From Candidatus Planktophila sp. (GTDB taxonomy: Bacteria; Actinomycetota; Actinomycetes; Nanopelagicales; Nanopelagicaceae), in assembly GCA_009691145.1 (NCBI GenBank), contig SHVG01000004.1, positions 1-45,258 of the forward strand: a stretch of DNA of 45,258 nt, read 5' to 3'. The translations under genes were made by a program, and so were the position numbers. The stretch's first letter is position 1. The number at the start of each line of letters is the position of its first letter. Under the pieces are notes generated by a model, which saw only the letters and a program-made list of their open reading frames with translations, ran no database searches and had not been told where the DNA came from. Of the stretch, positions 25,372 through 35,154 are shown piece after piece.

Positions 25372-25956
25372 TTAGCGGTTCTTATGGTTTACGAAGCGCC
25401 ACAGAATTGGGAGCGATGTTCCTGCGATGGCGATTTTTAATGCCTCTCCAACAATGAATGGCGTAAATCCAGCAGCAATTGTCCAGGCCCAATCTTTGCC
25501 AGTGAAATGATGTAACCAAACAAGTCCACATGAGAAAATAATAAGATTGCCAAATAACATCGATGGAAGCGATGTAAGAAATCTCTGATCTAATCTGCGC
25601 TTAGCTAAAAACCCTAAGAGATATGTTGCAACCATCATTCCAATTAAATATCCGCCCGTTGCACCGGTGATTTTTTCAACTCCAGAGCTGGCTCCGGCAA
25701 ATACCGGTGCACCTGCAATGCCTGCTAGTAGGTACATGGCAAAGGTCGCTAAGCCGAGCCCTGATCCATATGTAGTTCCTATTAAGAGCACTCCTAGAGT
25801 TTGACCCGTAACAGGTACTGGGGAGCCAGGGATAGGGATTGCAATGCGTGCCATCGCTGCAAGGAAGAGAACTCCGCCTGCAGCTAATGCCGCCTTAGTT
25901 AGCGCCGAGCTGTGTGGCAGGACAGTTGCACGAAGGCAAGTAGCAGGAAATGACAT
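25372..25956 (-). CDS. bioY: BioY-type biotin transporter subunit
   Basis: A 194-residue membrane protein of the BioY family, the substrate-binding S component of energy-coupling-factor transporters for biotin. About six helices. Signature segments include IPGSPVPVTGQTLGVLL, YLLAGIAGAPVFAG and GGYLIGMMVA. No BioM/BioN or EcfAT genes are adjacent, so it either borrows a shared ECF module or works alone. The start ATG 25956 has a moderate Shine-Dalgarno (AGGAG, nine bases upstream). TAGGCT at 25996-25991 is a candidate -10. Its grouping with menF has no clear metabolic reason. Confidence 0.92.
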   Translation of the reverse strand: MSFPATCLRATVLPHSSALTKAALAAGGVLFLAAMARIAIPIPGSPVPVTGQTLGVLLIGTTYGSGLGLATFAMYLLAGIAGAPVFAGASSGVEKITGATGGYLIGMMVATYLLGFLAKRRLDQRFLTSLPSMLFGNLIIFSCGLVWLHHFTGKDWAWTIAAGFTPFIVGEALKIAIAGTSLPILWRFVNHKNR

Positions 25957-26016
25957 CGGTGGGTCTCCTAGAGCGATGAAGTTGTGGATGAGCCTACTTC
26001 AAGGGAGAATGCAGTT
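25957..26016. promoter_or_regulatory. bioY/menG divergent region
   Basis: This 60-base gap between the bioY start and the chosen menG start holds ribosome sites for both genes: AGGAG for bioY (minus strand, about 25966-25970) and AAGGGAG at 26001-26007 for menG. Leftward TAGGCT at 25996-25991 is a plausible bioY -10, giving a leader of roughly 27 bases. I see no clear rightward -10 for menG and no riboswitch-sized leader. Confidence 0.4.
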
Positions 26017-26709
26017 ATGTCCCGCGCAAATCTCGGCAAAGATCCAGATGAGGTTGCAGCGATGTTTGATGGAGTGGCACAGCGATACGACATCGTTAAC
26101 GATCTCCTATCTCTTGGCCGAACTAAGGCCTGGCGCCGGGCGGCTACTAAGATCATCGCTCCAGCCCCAGGTATGGAGATCCTGGATGTGGCGGCCGGGC
26201 CTGGCTCATCATCGGAGCCGCTGCACAGGGCAGGGGCTACCGTCCTTGCAACGGATTTCTCTGAGGGGATGTTGGCCCAGGGGCGAAAGGCCCGTCCCTA
26301 TCTGAACTTTTCCACAGCCGATGCCCTCAACCTGCCCTTTGAGGCAGAGCGCTTTGATGTCACGACCATCTCCTTTGGCCTTCGAAATACTGTGGACTAC
26401 CCAAAGGCGCTCGCTGAGGCGCTACGCGTGACAAAGACAGGGGGGCGCATGGTCGTCATCGAGTTTTCGCACCCCACCTGGCGCCCATTTCGCCGGCTTT
26501 ATATGGGCTATCTCATGCGCGTCCTGCCGGCGATAGCGCGAAGAACCGCCTCAAATCCCGAGGCCTATCTCTATTTAGCCGAGTCCATTAGGGCCTGGCC
26601 CGACCAAGTGCAGTTAGCTGCGGCCATGAAGGCGGCAGGTTGGGGCTCGGTTACATGGAAAAACCTGAGCTTTGGAGTTGTTGCAGTTCACATCGGGATA
26701 AAAGGGTAG
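26017..26709 (+). CDS. menG: Demethylmenaquinone methyltransferase MenG/UbiE
   Basis: A 230-residue SAM-dependent methyltransferase performing the last step of menaquinone synthesis. The start ATG 26017 is preferred over GTG 25984 because MSRANLGKDPDEVAAMFDGV matches the actinobacterial N-terminus and AAGGGAG lies nine bases upstream. SAM motif I is ILDVAAGPGSSSEPL; RMVVIEFSHPTWRP and the C-terminal GVVAVHIGIK are family blocks. The base composition is odd: about 60% GC through most of the gene (26101-26640) against about 45-50% on both sides, returning to background near each end. The nuo operon follows after 40 bases. Confidence 0.95.
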   Translation: MSRANLGKDPDEVAAMFDGVAQRYDIVNDLLSLGRTKAWRRAATKIIAPAPGMEILDVAAGPGSSSEPLHRAGATVLATDFSEGMLAQGRKARPYLNFSTADALNLPFEAERFDVTTISFGLRNTVDYPKALAEALRVTKTGGRMVVIEFSHPTWRPFRRLYMGYLMRVLPAIARRTASNPEAYLYLAESIRAWPDQVQLAAAMKAAGWGSVTWKNLSFGVVAVHIGIKG

Positions 26710-26715
26710 CGGTCA

Positions 26716-26749
26716 TTGGACTAGCCCCAACGACTCTAAGATTTATTTC
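26716..26749 (+). promoter_or_regulatory. nuo operon promoter
   Basis: TTGGAC at 26716-26721 and TAAGAT at 26737-26742 are separated by 15 bases, a near-consensus -35/-10 pair just after the menG stop. Seven bases follow TAAGAT before the nuoA GTG at 26750, and there is no Shine-Dalgarno, so the nuo mRNA probably begins at or within a base or two of its start codon. This would drive the nuo genes separately from menG. Confidence 0.55.
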
Positions 26750-27121
26750 GTGATATCCACATCGAATCCATACGTGCCGATTCTGGTGCTTGGGGCTATC
26801 GGCTTTGGCTTTGCGATATTTTCAGTTGTAGCAGGTGCCTTAACTGGACCAGCTCGCTACAACCGCGCAAAGCTGGATGCATACGAGTGTGGAATCGAGC
26901 CATCACCACAAGCGGCCGAAGGTGGGCGCTTTCCAGTCAAGTATTTCTTAACTGCAATGCTTTTTATTATCTTTGATATAGAAATTGTTTTTCTCTATCC
27001 ATGGGCAGTGACCTTTGACCAGCTAGGGATCTTTGGCCTTGTTGAAATGGCGATCTTTATCGGTACCGTCTTTGTTGCATATGCCTATGTCTGGCGCCGC
27101 GGCGGATTGGAATGGGATTAA
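26750..27121 (+). CDS. nuoA: NADH-quinone oxidoreductase subunit A
   Basis: A 123-residue membrane subunit with three helices. It carries the conserved loop YECGIEPSPQAAEGGRFPVKYF, containing the Cys that lines the quinone channel region, and FDIEIVFLYPWAV in helix two. NuoA belongs to the proton-pumping arm of complex I at the junction with the peripheral arm. GTG start at 26750; a leaderless transcript is likely. First gene of the 14-gene operon, three bases before nuoB. Confidence 0.96.
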   Translation: MISTSNPYVPILVLGAIGFGFAIFSVVAGALTGPARYNRAKLDAYECGIEPSPQAAEGGRFPVKYFLTAMLFIIFDIEIVFLYPWAVTFDQLGIFGLVEMAIFIGTVFVAYAYVWRRGGLEWD

Positions 27122-27124
27122 AGA

Positions 27125-27682
27125 ATGGGTCTAGAAGAAAAAATTCCAAGTGGTTTTCTATTAACGACAGTTGAAAAGCTTGCCGGCTATATGCGCAAGA
27201 ACTCATTGTGGCCAGCCACTTTTGGCCTTGCATGTTGCGCAATCGAAATGATGGCCGTTGGCTCTGCTGCAAAATACGATATTTCACGCTTTGGTATGGA
27301 GGTCTTTCGCGCATCACCGCGTCAGGCCGATCTGATGATTGTGGCCGGCCGTGTATCTAACAAGATGGCACCAGTCCTGCGTCAGATTTACGACCAAATG
27401 TCGGCCCCTAAATGGGTCCTTGCTATGGGTGCCTGCGCGTCATCGGGTGGAATGTTTAACAACTATGCAATCGTGCAGGGCGTTGATCACGTAGTACCAG
27501 TTGATATCTATCTTCCTGGCTGTCCACCGCGTCCTGAGATGTTGATGGATGCAATTTTGAAACTTCACGAAAAGATTTACGATGAAAAACTCGGTTCTAA
27601 TCGTGCACAGATTGTGAAAGAAGTTGAACTCGCAGCGATGAATGCAAAGCCAACGCATGAGATGAAGGGCTTGCTCGCATAA
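27125..27682 (+). CDS. nuoB: NADH-quinone oxidoreductase subunit B
   Basis: A 185-residue peripheral subunit carrying the terminal [4Fe-4S] cluster N2, which passes electrons to menaquinone. The ligands are the tandem Cys37-Cys38 in GLACCAIEM, Cys104 in MGACASSGG and Cys133 in LPGCPPRPE, all intact. The [NiFe]-hydrogenase-like small-subunit fold is of normal length. nuoC begins directly after its TAA. Confidence 0.97.
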   Translation: MGLEEKIPSGFLLTTVEKLAGYMRKNSLWPATFGLACCAIEMMAVGSAAKYDISRFGMEVFRASPRQADLMIVAGRVSNKMAPVLRQIYDQMSAPKWVLAMGACASSGGMFNNYAIVQGVDHVVPVDIYLPGCPPRPEMLMDAILKLHEKIYDEKLGSNRAQIVKEVELAAMNAKPTHEMKGLLA

Positions 27683-28312
27683 ATGACTGACTCTGACATG
27701 TTTGGTGCACGCGGTACTGGGGATACATCTGGTTACGGCGGTCTTGTCCGCAGCCCGGCCTCTGCGGGCTCATCGGAGCGCCCCTATGGTGGTTATTTCG
27801 ATGGGATTGCCGATGATTTAGAGCGCGCATACCCCGAATTTTCTACTGCAATTGAGCGCATAGTTGTTGATCGCGGCGAATTAACTCTGCATGTAAAGCG
27901 TGAAAAATTAGTAGAAGTTGCGATGATTCTGCGCGATAGTCTGAAGTTTGAAATGTGCATGGGCGTCTCTGGAATCCATTACCCAAATAATCTTGGCTGC
28001 GAACTTGTTGCCGTCTATCCACTTCTTTCGATGACTAATAACCGTCGAATTCGCCTCGAAGTCTGCGTTTCAGATTCAGATGCACATATTCCATCACTGG
28101 TTAAAGTATGGGCTGGCAACAACTGGCATGAGCGCGAAACATTCGACATGTTTGGAATCATCTTCGATGGCCACCCAGGGCTCACTCGCATCTTGATGCC
28201 AGATGATTGGCAAGGTCACCCACAACGTAAAGACTATGCACTTGGTGGGATTCCAGTTGAGTACAAGGGTGCGACGATTCCAGCACCTGATAATCGCCGG
28301 AGTTATAAATGA
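27683..28312 (+). CDS. nuoC: NADH-quinone oxidoreductase subunit C
   Basis: A 209-residue peripheral-arm subunit of the 30-kDa type. The signature [18 protein letters not shown] with downstream [19 protein letters not shown] is present. The first 40 or so residues form a Gly/Ser-rich extension common in actinobacteria. NuoC has no cofactor and helps bind NuoB and NuoD. It is a separate gene here, not fused to nuoD as in E. coli. Its TGA overlaps the nuoD ATG (ATGA). Confidence 0.96.
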   Translation: MTDSDMFGARGTGDTSGYGGLVRSPASAGSSERPYGGYFDGIADDLERAYPEFSTAIERIVVDRGELTLHVKREKLVEVAMILRDSLKFEMCMGVSGIHYPNNLGCELVAVYPLLSMTNNRRIRLEVCVSDSDAHIPSLVKVWAGNNWHERETFDMFGIIFDGHPGLTRILMPDDWQGHPQRKDYALGGIPVEYKGATIPAPDNRRSYK

Positions 28313-29646
28313 CAACATTTGATCCATACGCACCATCACGCGAGACAACCGAGGGCACCGTCTTCTCAGTTACCGGTGGCGATTGGGACTCACTCGTACA
28401 GGAAATTGGCTCGACAAAAGAAGAGCGCGTTGTTGTCAACATGGGTCCACAGCATCCATCGACACATGGTGTGCTGCGCTTAGTTCTAGAGCTTGAGGGC
28501 GAAACCGTTACAGAGGTGCGTTGCGGTATTGGTTATCTCCATACTGGAATTGAAAAGAATATGGAGTTCCGTAATTGGACTCAGGGTACGACTTTTGTAA
28601 CACGCATGGATTATCTAGGACCGATTTTTAACGAGACCGCATACTGTTTAGCCATTGAAAAGCTACTTGGAATAACCAATGATCTTCCTGAGCGGGCTAG
28701 CGTTATTCGCGTCATGATGATGGAGCTCAACCGAATCTCCTCACATATGGTCGCACTTGGCACCGGAGCTCTCGAACTCGGGGCAATTACCCCCATGTTC
28801 TATGCCTTCCGTGAACGCGAGATTGTCTTAGATCTCTTTGAAATGATCTCTGGTTTGCGCATGAATATGGCCTATATCCGCCCAGGTGGTGTCCAACAGG
28901 ATCTACCAGAGGGAGCAATTGCCAAGATCCGCGATGCAGTAAAACTGATGCGCAAGAACTTTAAAGACAACACATCCTTGCTAGTCGGTAACTCCATCTG
29001 GCTTAAGCGAACACAAGGAATTGGTTATTTAGATTTGGCTGGCGCAACGACACTTGGCATCACGGGGCCAGTGCTTCGCTCAACCGGCCTGCCATGGGAT
29101 CTACGTAAGGTACAGCCATATTGTGGGTATGAAAACTATAACTTTGATGTCATTACCGCCGATACATGCGATGTCTATGGACGTTTCTTGATTCGCATGA
29201 ACGAGCTCGAGCAGTCATTGCGCATTATCGAACAGGCTTTAGATAAATTAGAAAAGCTTGAAGGGGCACCAGTTATGGTCGCTGATAAAAAGATTGCATG
29301 GCCAGCCCAGCTAACACTTGGCAGCGATGGACTTGGTAACTCACTCAACCATATCCGCGAAATCATGGGCACCTCGATGGAGTCTTTGATTCACCACTTT
29401 AAATTAGTTACCGAAGGCTTTCAGGTTCCTTCTGGCCAGGTATATGCAGCCGTTGAATCTGCTCGTGGAGAGCTTGGCGCACATGTTGTATCCGATGGCG
29501 GAACCCGCCCATATCGAATGCACTTTCGTGAACCATCATTTAATAATCTACAAGCAACATCTGCAATGAGTGAGGGCGGAATGATCGCTGACATTATTGG
29601 TGCAGTTGCATCCATCGACCCAGTTATGGGAGGTGTCGACCGCTAA
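28309..29646 (+). CDS. nuoD: NADH-quinone oxidoreductase subunit D
   Basis: A 445-residue subunit of the 49-kDa type that forms the quinone-binding cavity with NuoB. The quinone-site loop [20 protein letters not shown] is present, with its conserved His residues, followed by [16 protein letters not shown] and the C-terminal [17 protein letters not shown]. About 45 residues precede the conserved core, a normal actinobacterial extension. It overlaps nuoC by four bases and nuoE by one (TAATG). Confidence 0.97.
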   Translation: MTTFDPYAPSRETTEGTVFSVTGGDWDSLVQEIGSTKEERVVVNMGPQHPSTHGVLRLVLELEGETVTEVRCGIGYLHTGIEKNMEFRNWTQGTTFVTRMDYLGPIFNETAYCLAIEKLLGITNDLPERASVIRVMMMELNRISSHMVALGTGALELGAITPMFYAFREREIVLDLFEMISGLRMNMAYIRPGGVQQDLPEGAIAKIRDAVKLMRKNFKDNTSLLVGNSIWLKRTQGIGYLDLAGATTLGITGPVLRSTGLPWDLRKVQPYCGYENYNFDVITADTCDVYGRFLIRMNELEQSLRIIEQALDKLEKLEGAPVMVADKKIAWPAQLTLGSDGLGNSLNHIREIMGTSMESLIHHFKLVTEGFQVPSGQVYAAVESARGELGAHVVSDGGTRPYRMHFREPSFNNLQATSAMSEGGMIADIIGAVASIDPVMGGVDR

Positions 29647-30272
29647 TGGCTTACTCAAACGAAGATCTCGCAACTATGGATTCAATCATCAAGCGTTATC
29701 CGCGCTCTCGTTCTGCGATTATGCCACTTCTGCACTTTGTGCAGTCCCGCGTTGGTTTTGTAAATGGCGAGGGCATTGAACTTATTGCAAAACTACTAAC
29801 TCTTGAAGCGGCAGAGGTTTCAGCCGTTGCTACTTTTTATACGCAGTACAAGCGCAGCCCAGTTGGTGAATACCACGTTGGCGTATGCACAAATACTTTA
29901 TGTGCAGTAATGGGCGGAGATGCCATCTTTGCCGGGCTTAAAGAGCACCTGGGCCTGGAAAACGATGGGGTTACCGCCGATGGCAAAGTCTCTCTCGAGC
30001 ATATCGAGTGCAACGCTGCATGTGATTACGCACCCGTAGTTATGGCCAACTGGGAGTTCTATGACAACCAGACTGTGCAGTCGGCAAAGGATTTAGTTGA
30101 TTCAATGCAAAGTGGCAATCCAAAGCCGCCAACACGTGGAGCAAACACTTTAGTTACTTGGAAAGAAGCATCGGCTGTTCTGGCAGGTATCAACGATGGA
30201 AAAGCACATGAGGGTGTTCAAGCAGGCGGGCCAACACTTCTTGGCTTAAAGATTTCGAAAGAGGGCAAGTAA
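29646..30272 (+). CDS. nuoE: NADH-quinone oxidoreductase subunit E
   Basis: A 208-residue thioredoxin-fold subunit carrying [2Fe-2S] cluster N1a in the NADH-oxidising module. The ligands are Cys81 and Cys86 (GVCTNTLC) and Cys122 and Cys126 (IECNAACDYAP). The tail after residue 155 is longer than in E. coli NuoE (166 residues) and is typical of actinobacteria. Overlaps nuoD and nuoF by one base each. Confidence 0.96.
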   Translation: MAYSNEDLATMDSIIKRYPRSRSAIMPLLHFVQSRVGFVNGEGIELIAKLLTLEAAEVSAVATFYTQYKRSPVGEYHVGVCTNTLCAVMGGDAIFAGLKEHLGLENDGVTADGKVSLEHIECNAACDYAPVVMANWEFYDNQTVQSAKDLVDSMQSGNPKPPTRGANTLVTWKEASAVLAGINDGKAHEGVQAGGPTLLGLKISKEGK

Positions 30273-31558
30273 TGAGACAGTTAGTGCCCGTACTTTCAGC
30301 GCATTGGGATGAAAAGGATTCATTTACAATCGAGGCTTACACGCGCCATGGTGGATACAAGGCTGCACAAAAAGCATTAGCTATGGATCCAGATGCCGTC
30401 ATCCAATTAGTTAAGGACTCAGGTCTGCGTGGCCGTGGTGGTGCAGGTTTCCCAACTGGAATGAAATGGGGATTTATTCCGCAGGGTGATAATAAAGCCC
30501 ACTACTTAGTAGTTAACGCCGATGAATCCGAACCAGGGACATGCAAAGACATGCCATTACTTATGGCTAACCCACATGTTTTAATTGAAGGCTGCATCAT
30601 TGCCTGCCATGCAATTCGTGCGAAGTATGCATTTATTTATATTCGTGGAGAAGTCACGCATATTGTCCGCCGAGTCAATCAAGCAATCGAAGATGCCTAC
30701 AAGGCAGGCCACTTAGGCAATGGCGTTGAGATTGTTCTGCACGTTGGCGCAGGTGCATATATCTGTGGCGAAGAAACGGCATTACTTGATTCACTCGAAG
30801 GCTTCCGCGGCCAACCCCGTCTGCGTCCGCCATTTCCAGCGATCGCCGGTTTGTATGCGATGCCAACAGTTGTCAATAACGTCGAATCCATCGCATCGGT
30901 TCCTGCGATTATTTTAAATGGTGCTCAGTGGTACCAGTCGATGGGTACTGAAAAGAGCAAGGGAACAACGCTCTATTCGCTATCGGGCCACGTCAAGAAC
31001 CCTGGTCAGTTCGAAGCACCCCTTGGGATAACTCTGCGTGAGCTCCTCGAGCTTGCCGGCGGAATACGTGATGGCCATCGCTTAAAGTTTTGGACACCCG
31101 GTGGATCATCGACTCCGATATTTACCGATGCACACTTAGATATCCCTTTAGATTACGAAGGCGTTGCAGCAGCTGGATCCATGCTTGGAACAAAGGCTTT
31201 ACAGATTTTCGATGAGACAACCTCGATTGTTCGCGCCGTACTGCGGTGGACCGAGTTCTATAAGCATGAGTCCTGCGGCAAGTGCACACCATGTCGCGAA
31301 GGCACGTGGTGGTTAGTGCAAATCCTGCGCGATTTAGATGCAGGTGTGGGCACAGAGGAGGATCTCAATAAGCTTCTAGATATCTGTGACAATATCGCTG
31401 GCCGTTCATTTTGCGCTCTAGCCGATGGTGCTGTTGCACCGATTATCTCTTCGCTCCAATATTTCCGCCAAGAGTATCTAGATCAACTTGCTAATAAGGG
31501 TCCACTCTTTGATCCAATGGATTCAACTTTATTTGCATCCTCAAAGGCGGGTGCGTAA
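30272..31558 (+). CDS. nuoF: NADH-quinone oxidoreductase subunit F
   Basis: A 428-residue subunit that binds NADH, FMN and cluster N3. The nucleotide loop GRGGAGFPTGMKWGF begins at 54. Cluster N3 ligands are Cys335-x2-Cys338-x2-Cys341 (CGKCTPC) and Cys381 (GRSFCALAD), exactly the expected spacing. It is the electron entry point of complex I, so the enzyme is predicted to use NADH directly. nuoG begins straight after its TAA. Confidence 0.97.
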   Translation: MRQLVPVLSAHWDEKDSFTIEAYTRHGGYKAAQKALAMDPDAVIQLVKDSGLRGRGGAGFPTGMKWGFIPQGDNKAHYLVVNADESEPGTCKDMPLLMANPHVLIEGCIIACHAIRAKYAFIYIRGEVTHIVRRVNQAIEDAYKAGHLGNGVEIVLHVGAGAYICGEETALLDSLEGFRGQPRLRPPFPAIAGLYAMPTVVNNVESIASVPAIILNGAQWYQSMGTEKSKGTTLYSLSGHVKNPGQFEAPLGITLRELLELAGGIRDGHRLKFWTPGGSSTPIFTDAHLDIPLDYEGVAAAGSMLGTKALQIFDETTSIVRAVLRWTEFYKHESCGKCTPCREGTWWLVQILRDLDAGVGTEEDLNKLLDICDNIAGRSFCALADGAVAPIISSLQYFRQEYLDQLANKGPLFDPMDSTLFASSKAGA

Positions 31559-33910
31559 GTGAGCACCACCGAGATTGTTGACATGATTACCGTCGTTATC
31601 GATGGCTTTGAAGTAAGTGTTCCAAAGGGAACATTAATTATCCGCGCAGCCGAGCAACTCGGTATCCAGATTCCACGCTTTTGTGATCACCCGCTGCTAG
31701 ATCCAGTTGGTGCATGCCGTCAATGTTTAGTCGATATCGAAATCAACGGTCACGCATTTGCAAAACCTCAGGCCTCATGCACAATCCCTGTAGAGCCAGG
31801 AATGATTGTAAAAACTCAACTCACATCTGTCGTTGCCGATAAAGCACAGAAGGGTGTGATGGAGCTTTTGCTCATTAACCACCCACTGGACTGCCCAGTC
31901 TGCGACAAAGGTGGAGAGTGTCCATTACAAAACCAGGCGATGAGTAATGGTCAGGGACAAACTCGTTTCGAAGGCACCAAGCGCACCTTTGAAAAGCCAG
32001 TCAATATCTCCTCACAGGTCTTACTTGATCGTGAACGCTGTATTTTATGCGCACGCTGCACTCGTTTTTCAGATCAAATCGCTAGTGATCCCTTCATTAC
32101 TCTCAATGAGCGTGGAGCGCTGCAGCAGGTTGGTATCTACGAAAAGGTCCCATTTAAATCGTATTTCTCTGGCAATAGCGTCCAGATCTGCCCAGTCGGT
32201 GCTTTGACCGGCGCTTCTTACCGATTCCGCGCCCGTCCATTTGATTTGGTCTCAACACCATCGGCATGTGAGCACTGTGCATCTGGCTGCGATATGCGCA
32301 CCGATGTCCGTCGGGGTAAGACACTTCGTCGTCTTGCCGGTGATGATCCAACCGTAAATGAAGAGTGGAACTGCGATAAGGGACGCTGGGCATTTAAATA
32401 TATAACTGCAATTGACCGCTTAACTCACCCACTCGTGCGCAATGATGCAGGTGTTCTAGTCGAGGCATCATGGCCAGAAGCGCTTGCTGCAGCGGCTAAA
32501 GGTTTAAAGGAAAATACTTCGGCAGTGCTAGTCGGTGGCCGTGCAACCTATGAAGATGCATATGGCTATAGCAAGTTTGCACGTGTAGCACTTGGTACCA
32601 ACGACATTGATTTCCGATCACGTCTTTCCTCCGATGAAGAGCGCGAATTTTTAGCGGCCCATGTAGTTGGTTCATCAACGACATATCGCGATATCGATCG
32701 TGCTGATCATGTTTTGTTAGTCGGCTTCGAACCCGAAGAAGAGTCACCCATAGTCTTCTTGCGATTAAATAAGCAGTTCCGCAAGCGCGCCTTAAAAGTA
32801 ACGGCAGTTGCTAGCAAGCTTTCAATCGGTGTCGACAAACTCAAGGGTGAGTTTGTAAAGGTTGCTCCTGGTCAAGAAGCAGCTGCCATTGCAAAGGCTG
32901 CACTCACTTCTCAATCAATTATTCTTGTTGGAGAGCGTGCCTCTGAGAGTGCCGGAGCATTAACGGCCATTGCCGCGTTGGCAGATTCAACGGGTGCAAA
33001 GATCGCTTGGATTCCACGCCGCGCAGGCGAGCGTGGCGCCCTAGAGGCTGGAGCGATCGGCAACTTGTTGCCAGGTGGCCGCCCAGTTGCAGATGCCGCA
33101 GCCCGCGTGGATATCGCCGCGCTGTGGGGAACATCTACACTTCCATCGAGTAATGGCCGCAGTAGCGATGAGATTATTGCGGCAGTACATTCAGGTGATA
33201 TCGCTGCACTACTAGTTGGTGGCGTTGATCCACTCGATGGCAATAACAGCGCAGCGGCCTTAGCCGCACTTGAGAGAGCATTTGTTGTCTGCCTTGAAAT
33301 CGCACCGAGTGAAGTCACGATGCGCGCAAATGTTGTTCTGCCAGTTGCAGCAATCACTGAAAAGAGCGGATCATTTTTAAATTGGGAAGGCCGCGCGCGT
33401 TCATTTGATGCCGCAGTCGACGAATCACTTAATCGCAGTGATCTTCGAATCCTTTCAATGATTGCCCAAGAGATGGGTGCTGCACTAAACCTGGGTACCG
33501 TGAGAGCGGCGGCAAAAGAGATTGCATCACTTGGCCCATGGGATGGCGCACGAGTATCAATGAAGGCGGTTAGTGCGGCAAAGGCCCCAGCATTAAAAGC
33601 AGATCAATTTATTCTTAACTCATGGAGACGTTTGTTAGATCTTGGAACCCTTCAAAAGGGTGAAGAAAACTTAGCTGGCACTGCGCGTCAAACCATTGCA
33701 GTGATATCCCCAAGCCGTGCTCAAGTAATGGGTGTGACAGATGGAGATCTATTAAAGATTTCAACTGCACAGGGCTCGGTAACTTTGGCCGCTTTAGTTG
33801 AAGATATTCATGACGATGCAGTCTGGGCACCACGTAATTCACGTGGCTCTCAATTACTTGTAAACCTAGGTGTCGGACATGGCGCAGTAGTTACGGTGGT
33901 GAAGCTATGA
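31559..33910 (+). CDS. nuoG: NADH-quinone oxidoreductase subunit G
   Basis: A 783-residue iron-sulfur subunit. Clusters readable in order are N1b (Cys42, Cys53, Cys56, Cys74), N5 (His108, Cys112, Cys115, Cys121), N4 (from RCILCARC near 160) and the extra N7 cluster with Cys237-x2-Cys240-x3-Cys244-x27-Cys272. N7 is kept only in some bacteria. The rest is a molybdopterin-oxidoreductase-like domain without obvious cofactor, as usual in complex I. GTG start; the stop overlaps nuoH by four bases (ATGA). Confidence 0.96.
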   Translation: MSTTEIVDMITVVIDGFEVSVPKGTLIIRAAEQLGIQIPRFCDHPLLDPVGACRQCLVDIEINGHAFAKPQASCTIPVEPGMIVKTQLTSVVADKAQKGVMELLLINHPLDCPVCDKGGECPLQNQAMSNGQGQTRFEGTKRTFEKPVNISSQVLLDRERCILCARCTRFSDQIASDPFITLNERGALQQVGIYEKVPFKSYFSGNSVQICPVGALTGASYRFRARPFDLVSTPSACEHCASGCDMRTDVRRGKTLRRLAGDDPTVNEEWNCDKGRWAFKYITAIDRLTHPLVRNDAGVLVEASWPEALAAAAKGLKENTSAVLVGGRATYEDAYGYSKFARVALGTNDIDFRSRLSSDEEREFLAAHVVGSSTTYRDIDRADHVLLVGFEPEEESPIVFLRLNKQFRKRALKVTAVASKLSIGVDKLKGEFVKVAPGQEAAAIAKAALTSQSIILVGERASESAGALTAIAALADSTGAKIAWIPRRAGERGALEAGAIGNLLPGGRPVADAAARVDIAALWGTSTLPSSNGRSSDEIIAAVHSGDIAALLVGGVDPLDGNNSAAALAALERAFVVCLEIAPSEVTMRANVVLPVAAITEKSGSFLNWEGRARSFDAAVDESLNRSDLRILSMIAQEMGAALNLGTVRAAAKEIASLGPWDGARVSMKAVSAAKAPALKADQFILNSWRRLLDLGTLQKGEENLAGTARQTIAVISPSRAQVMGVTDGDLLKISTAQGSVTLAALVEDIHDDAVWAPRNSRGSQLLVNLGVGHGAVVTVVKL

Positions 33911-35154
33911 CAACAGCACAATTAATCGGTGCCGATCCAGGTTGGTTAATCACCGTAAAGGCCTTACTCGTCTTTATCGCTTGTGTAGTTCTGACCCTGC
34001 TTTCGGTATGGGGAGAGCGCCGCTTAGTGGCTCGCATGCAACAGCGCCCAGGACCCAACCGTGTTGGCCCATTTGGATTAATTCAAGCACTAGCCGATGG
34101 TGTGAAACTCGCACTTAAAGAGGATATTATTCCGGCAGCTGCCGATAAGGTCGTCTTTGTTTTAGCTCCAATTATTAGTGCTACAACCTGCTTTATGTCC
34201 TTTGCCGTTATCCCTATTACTGGCCCAGTGACCTTGTTTGGTCAAAAAACTGCGATGCAGTTAACCGATCTTCCAATCGGGGTTCTCTATGTCCTGGCAA
34301 TCTCATCAGTTGGTGTCTATGGCATTATCTTGGCCGGTTGGTCATCAGGCTCTACTTATCCACTTCTTGGTGGTCTGCGCTCTAGCGCACAGGTTATTTC
34401 CTATGAAATCGCGATGGGGCTCTCTCTTGTCGCCGTATTTATCTATGCAGGCTCCATGTCGACATCAGATATCGTGGCCGCTCAATCTACGATGTGGTAC
34501 GCCGTTGTCTTGTTCCCATCCTTTGTCATCTATGCAATATCTATGGTCGGTGAAACCAACCGTGCACCATTTGATTTAGCTGAAGCCGAAGGCGAGCTCG
34601 TCGGTGGTTTTCATACCGAGTATTCATCTCTAAAGTTCGCACTCTTCTTCCTAGCTGAATACGTCAATATCGTTGCCGTATCTGCCCTTGCAACGACACT
34701 CTTCCTTGGTGGCTACCACGCACCACCGTTCTTAGGCTTTACTGAAAACTGGCTCGGTGGTTGGTTCACTGCAATCTGGTTCTTCTCTAAGGTATTGGTC
34801 TTCTTCTTCGTATTCGTCTGGCTACGAGGAACACTGCCTCGTCTGCGTTACGACCAGTTCATGCAGTTTGGCTGGAAGGTATTGATTCCAGTTTCAATCG
34901 TATGGATCCTTGTAGTTGCAACACTTCGTCTACTTTCACTGCAGGGAGCGCCGCGCTTAGTCGTTGTCGGCTTTGCAAGCTTTGTAGTTCTGCTCGTCAT
35001 GTTGGTCAATATCGGCTTTGAGAACGCCAAAAAGAAGAGGGAATTGGCCGTGATCGATGATGCATCAGCGCCAAGCTTTGCCGTTCCATCACTTCCGATG
35101 AATATCTCGAGTATCAATGTTTCATCACCTAACAAAGGAGTCGACCGTGGCTGA
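33907..35154 (+). CDS. nuoH: NADH-quinone oxidoreductase subunit H
   Basis: A 415-residue membrane subunit with eight to nine helices, linking quinone reduction to proton pumping. Conserved segments are the basic loop [24 protein letters not shown]... (about 40-60), the acidic loop [22 protein letters not shown] and [14 protein letters not shown]. The final 60 or so residues are a variable polar extension. The end of the gene contains the nuoI ribosome site (AAAGGAG, 35134-35140) and overlaps the nuoI start by eight bases. Confidence 0.96.
   Translation: MTTAQLIGADPGWLITVKALLVFIACVVLTLLSVWGERRLVARMQQRPGPNRVGPFGLIQALADGVKLALKEDIIPAAADKVVFVLAPIISATTCFMSFAVIPITGPVTLFGQKTAMQLTDLPIGVLYVLAISSVGVYGIILAGWSSGSTYPLLGGLRSSAQVISYEIAMGLSLVAVFIYAGSMSTSDIVAAQSTMWYAVVLFPSFVIYAISMVGETNRAPFDLAEAEGELVGGFHTEYSSLKFALFFLAEYVNIVAVSALATTLFLGGYHAPPFLGFTENWLGGWFTAIWFFSKVLVFFFVFVWLRGTLPRLRYDQFMQFGWKVLIPVSIVWILVVATLRLLSLQGAPRLVVVGFASFVVLLVMLVNIGFENAKKKRELAVIDDASAPSFAVPSLPMNISSINVSSPNKGVDRG

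Noticed and set aside
32911-33357. 148-residue open frame opposite nuoG, and similar antisense frames across the window
   Set aside because: They lie inside strongly conserved genes, have Ser/Ala/Arg-rich low-complexity translations, no ribosome sites and no recognisable domain; they are shadows of biased codon use.
31559-33910. nuoG as a truncated gene
   Set aside because: All cluster ligands, including N7, and a full C-terminal domain are present; 783 residues is within the range for complex I.
35117-35146. Longer nuoI from ATG 35117
   Set aside because: AAAGGAG lies six bases before GTG 35147, inside the longer reading, and the ten extra residues are not family-like.
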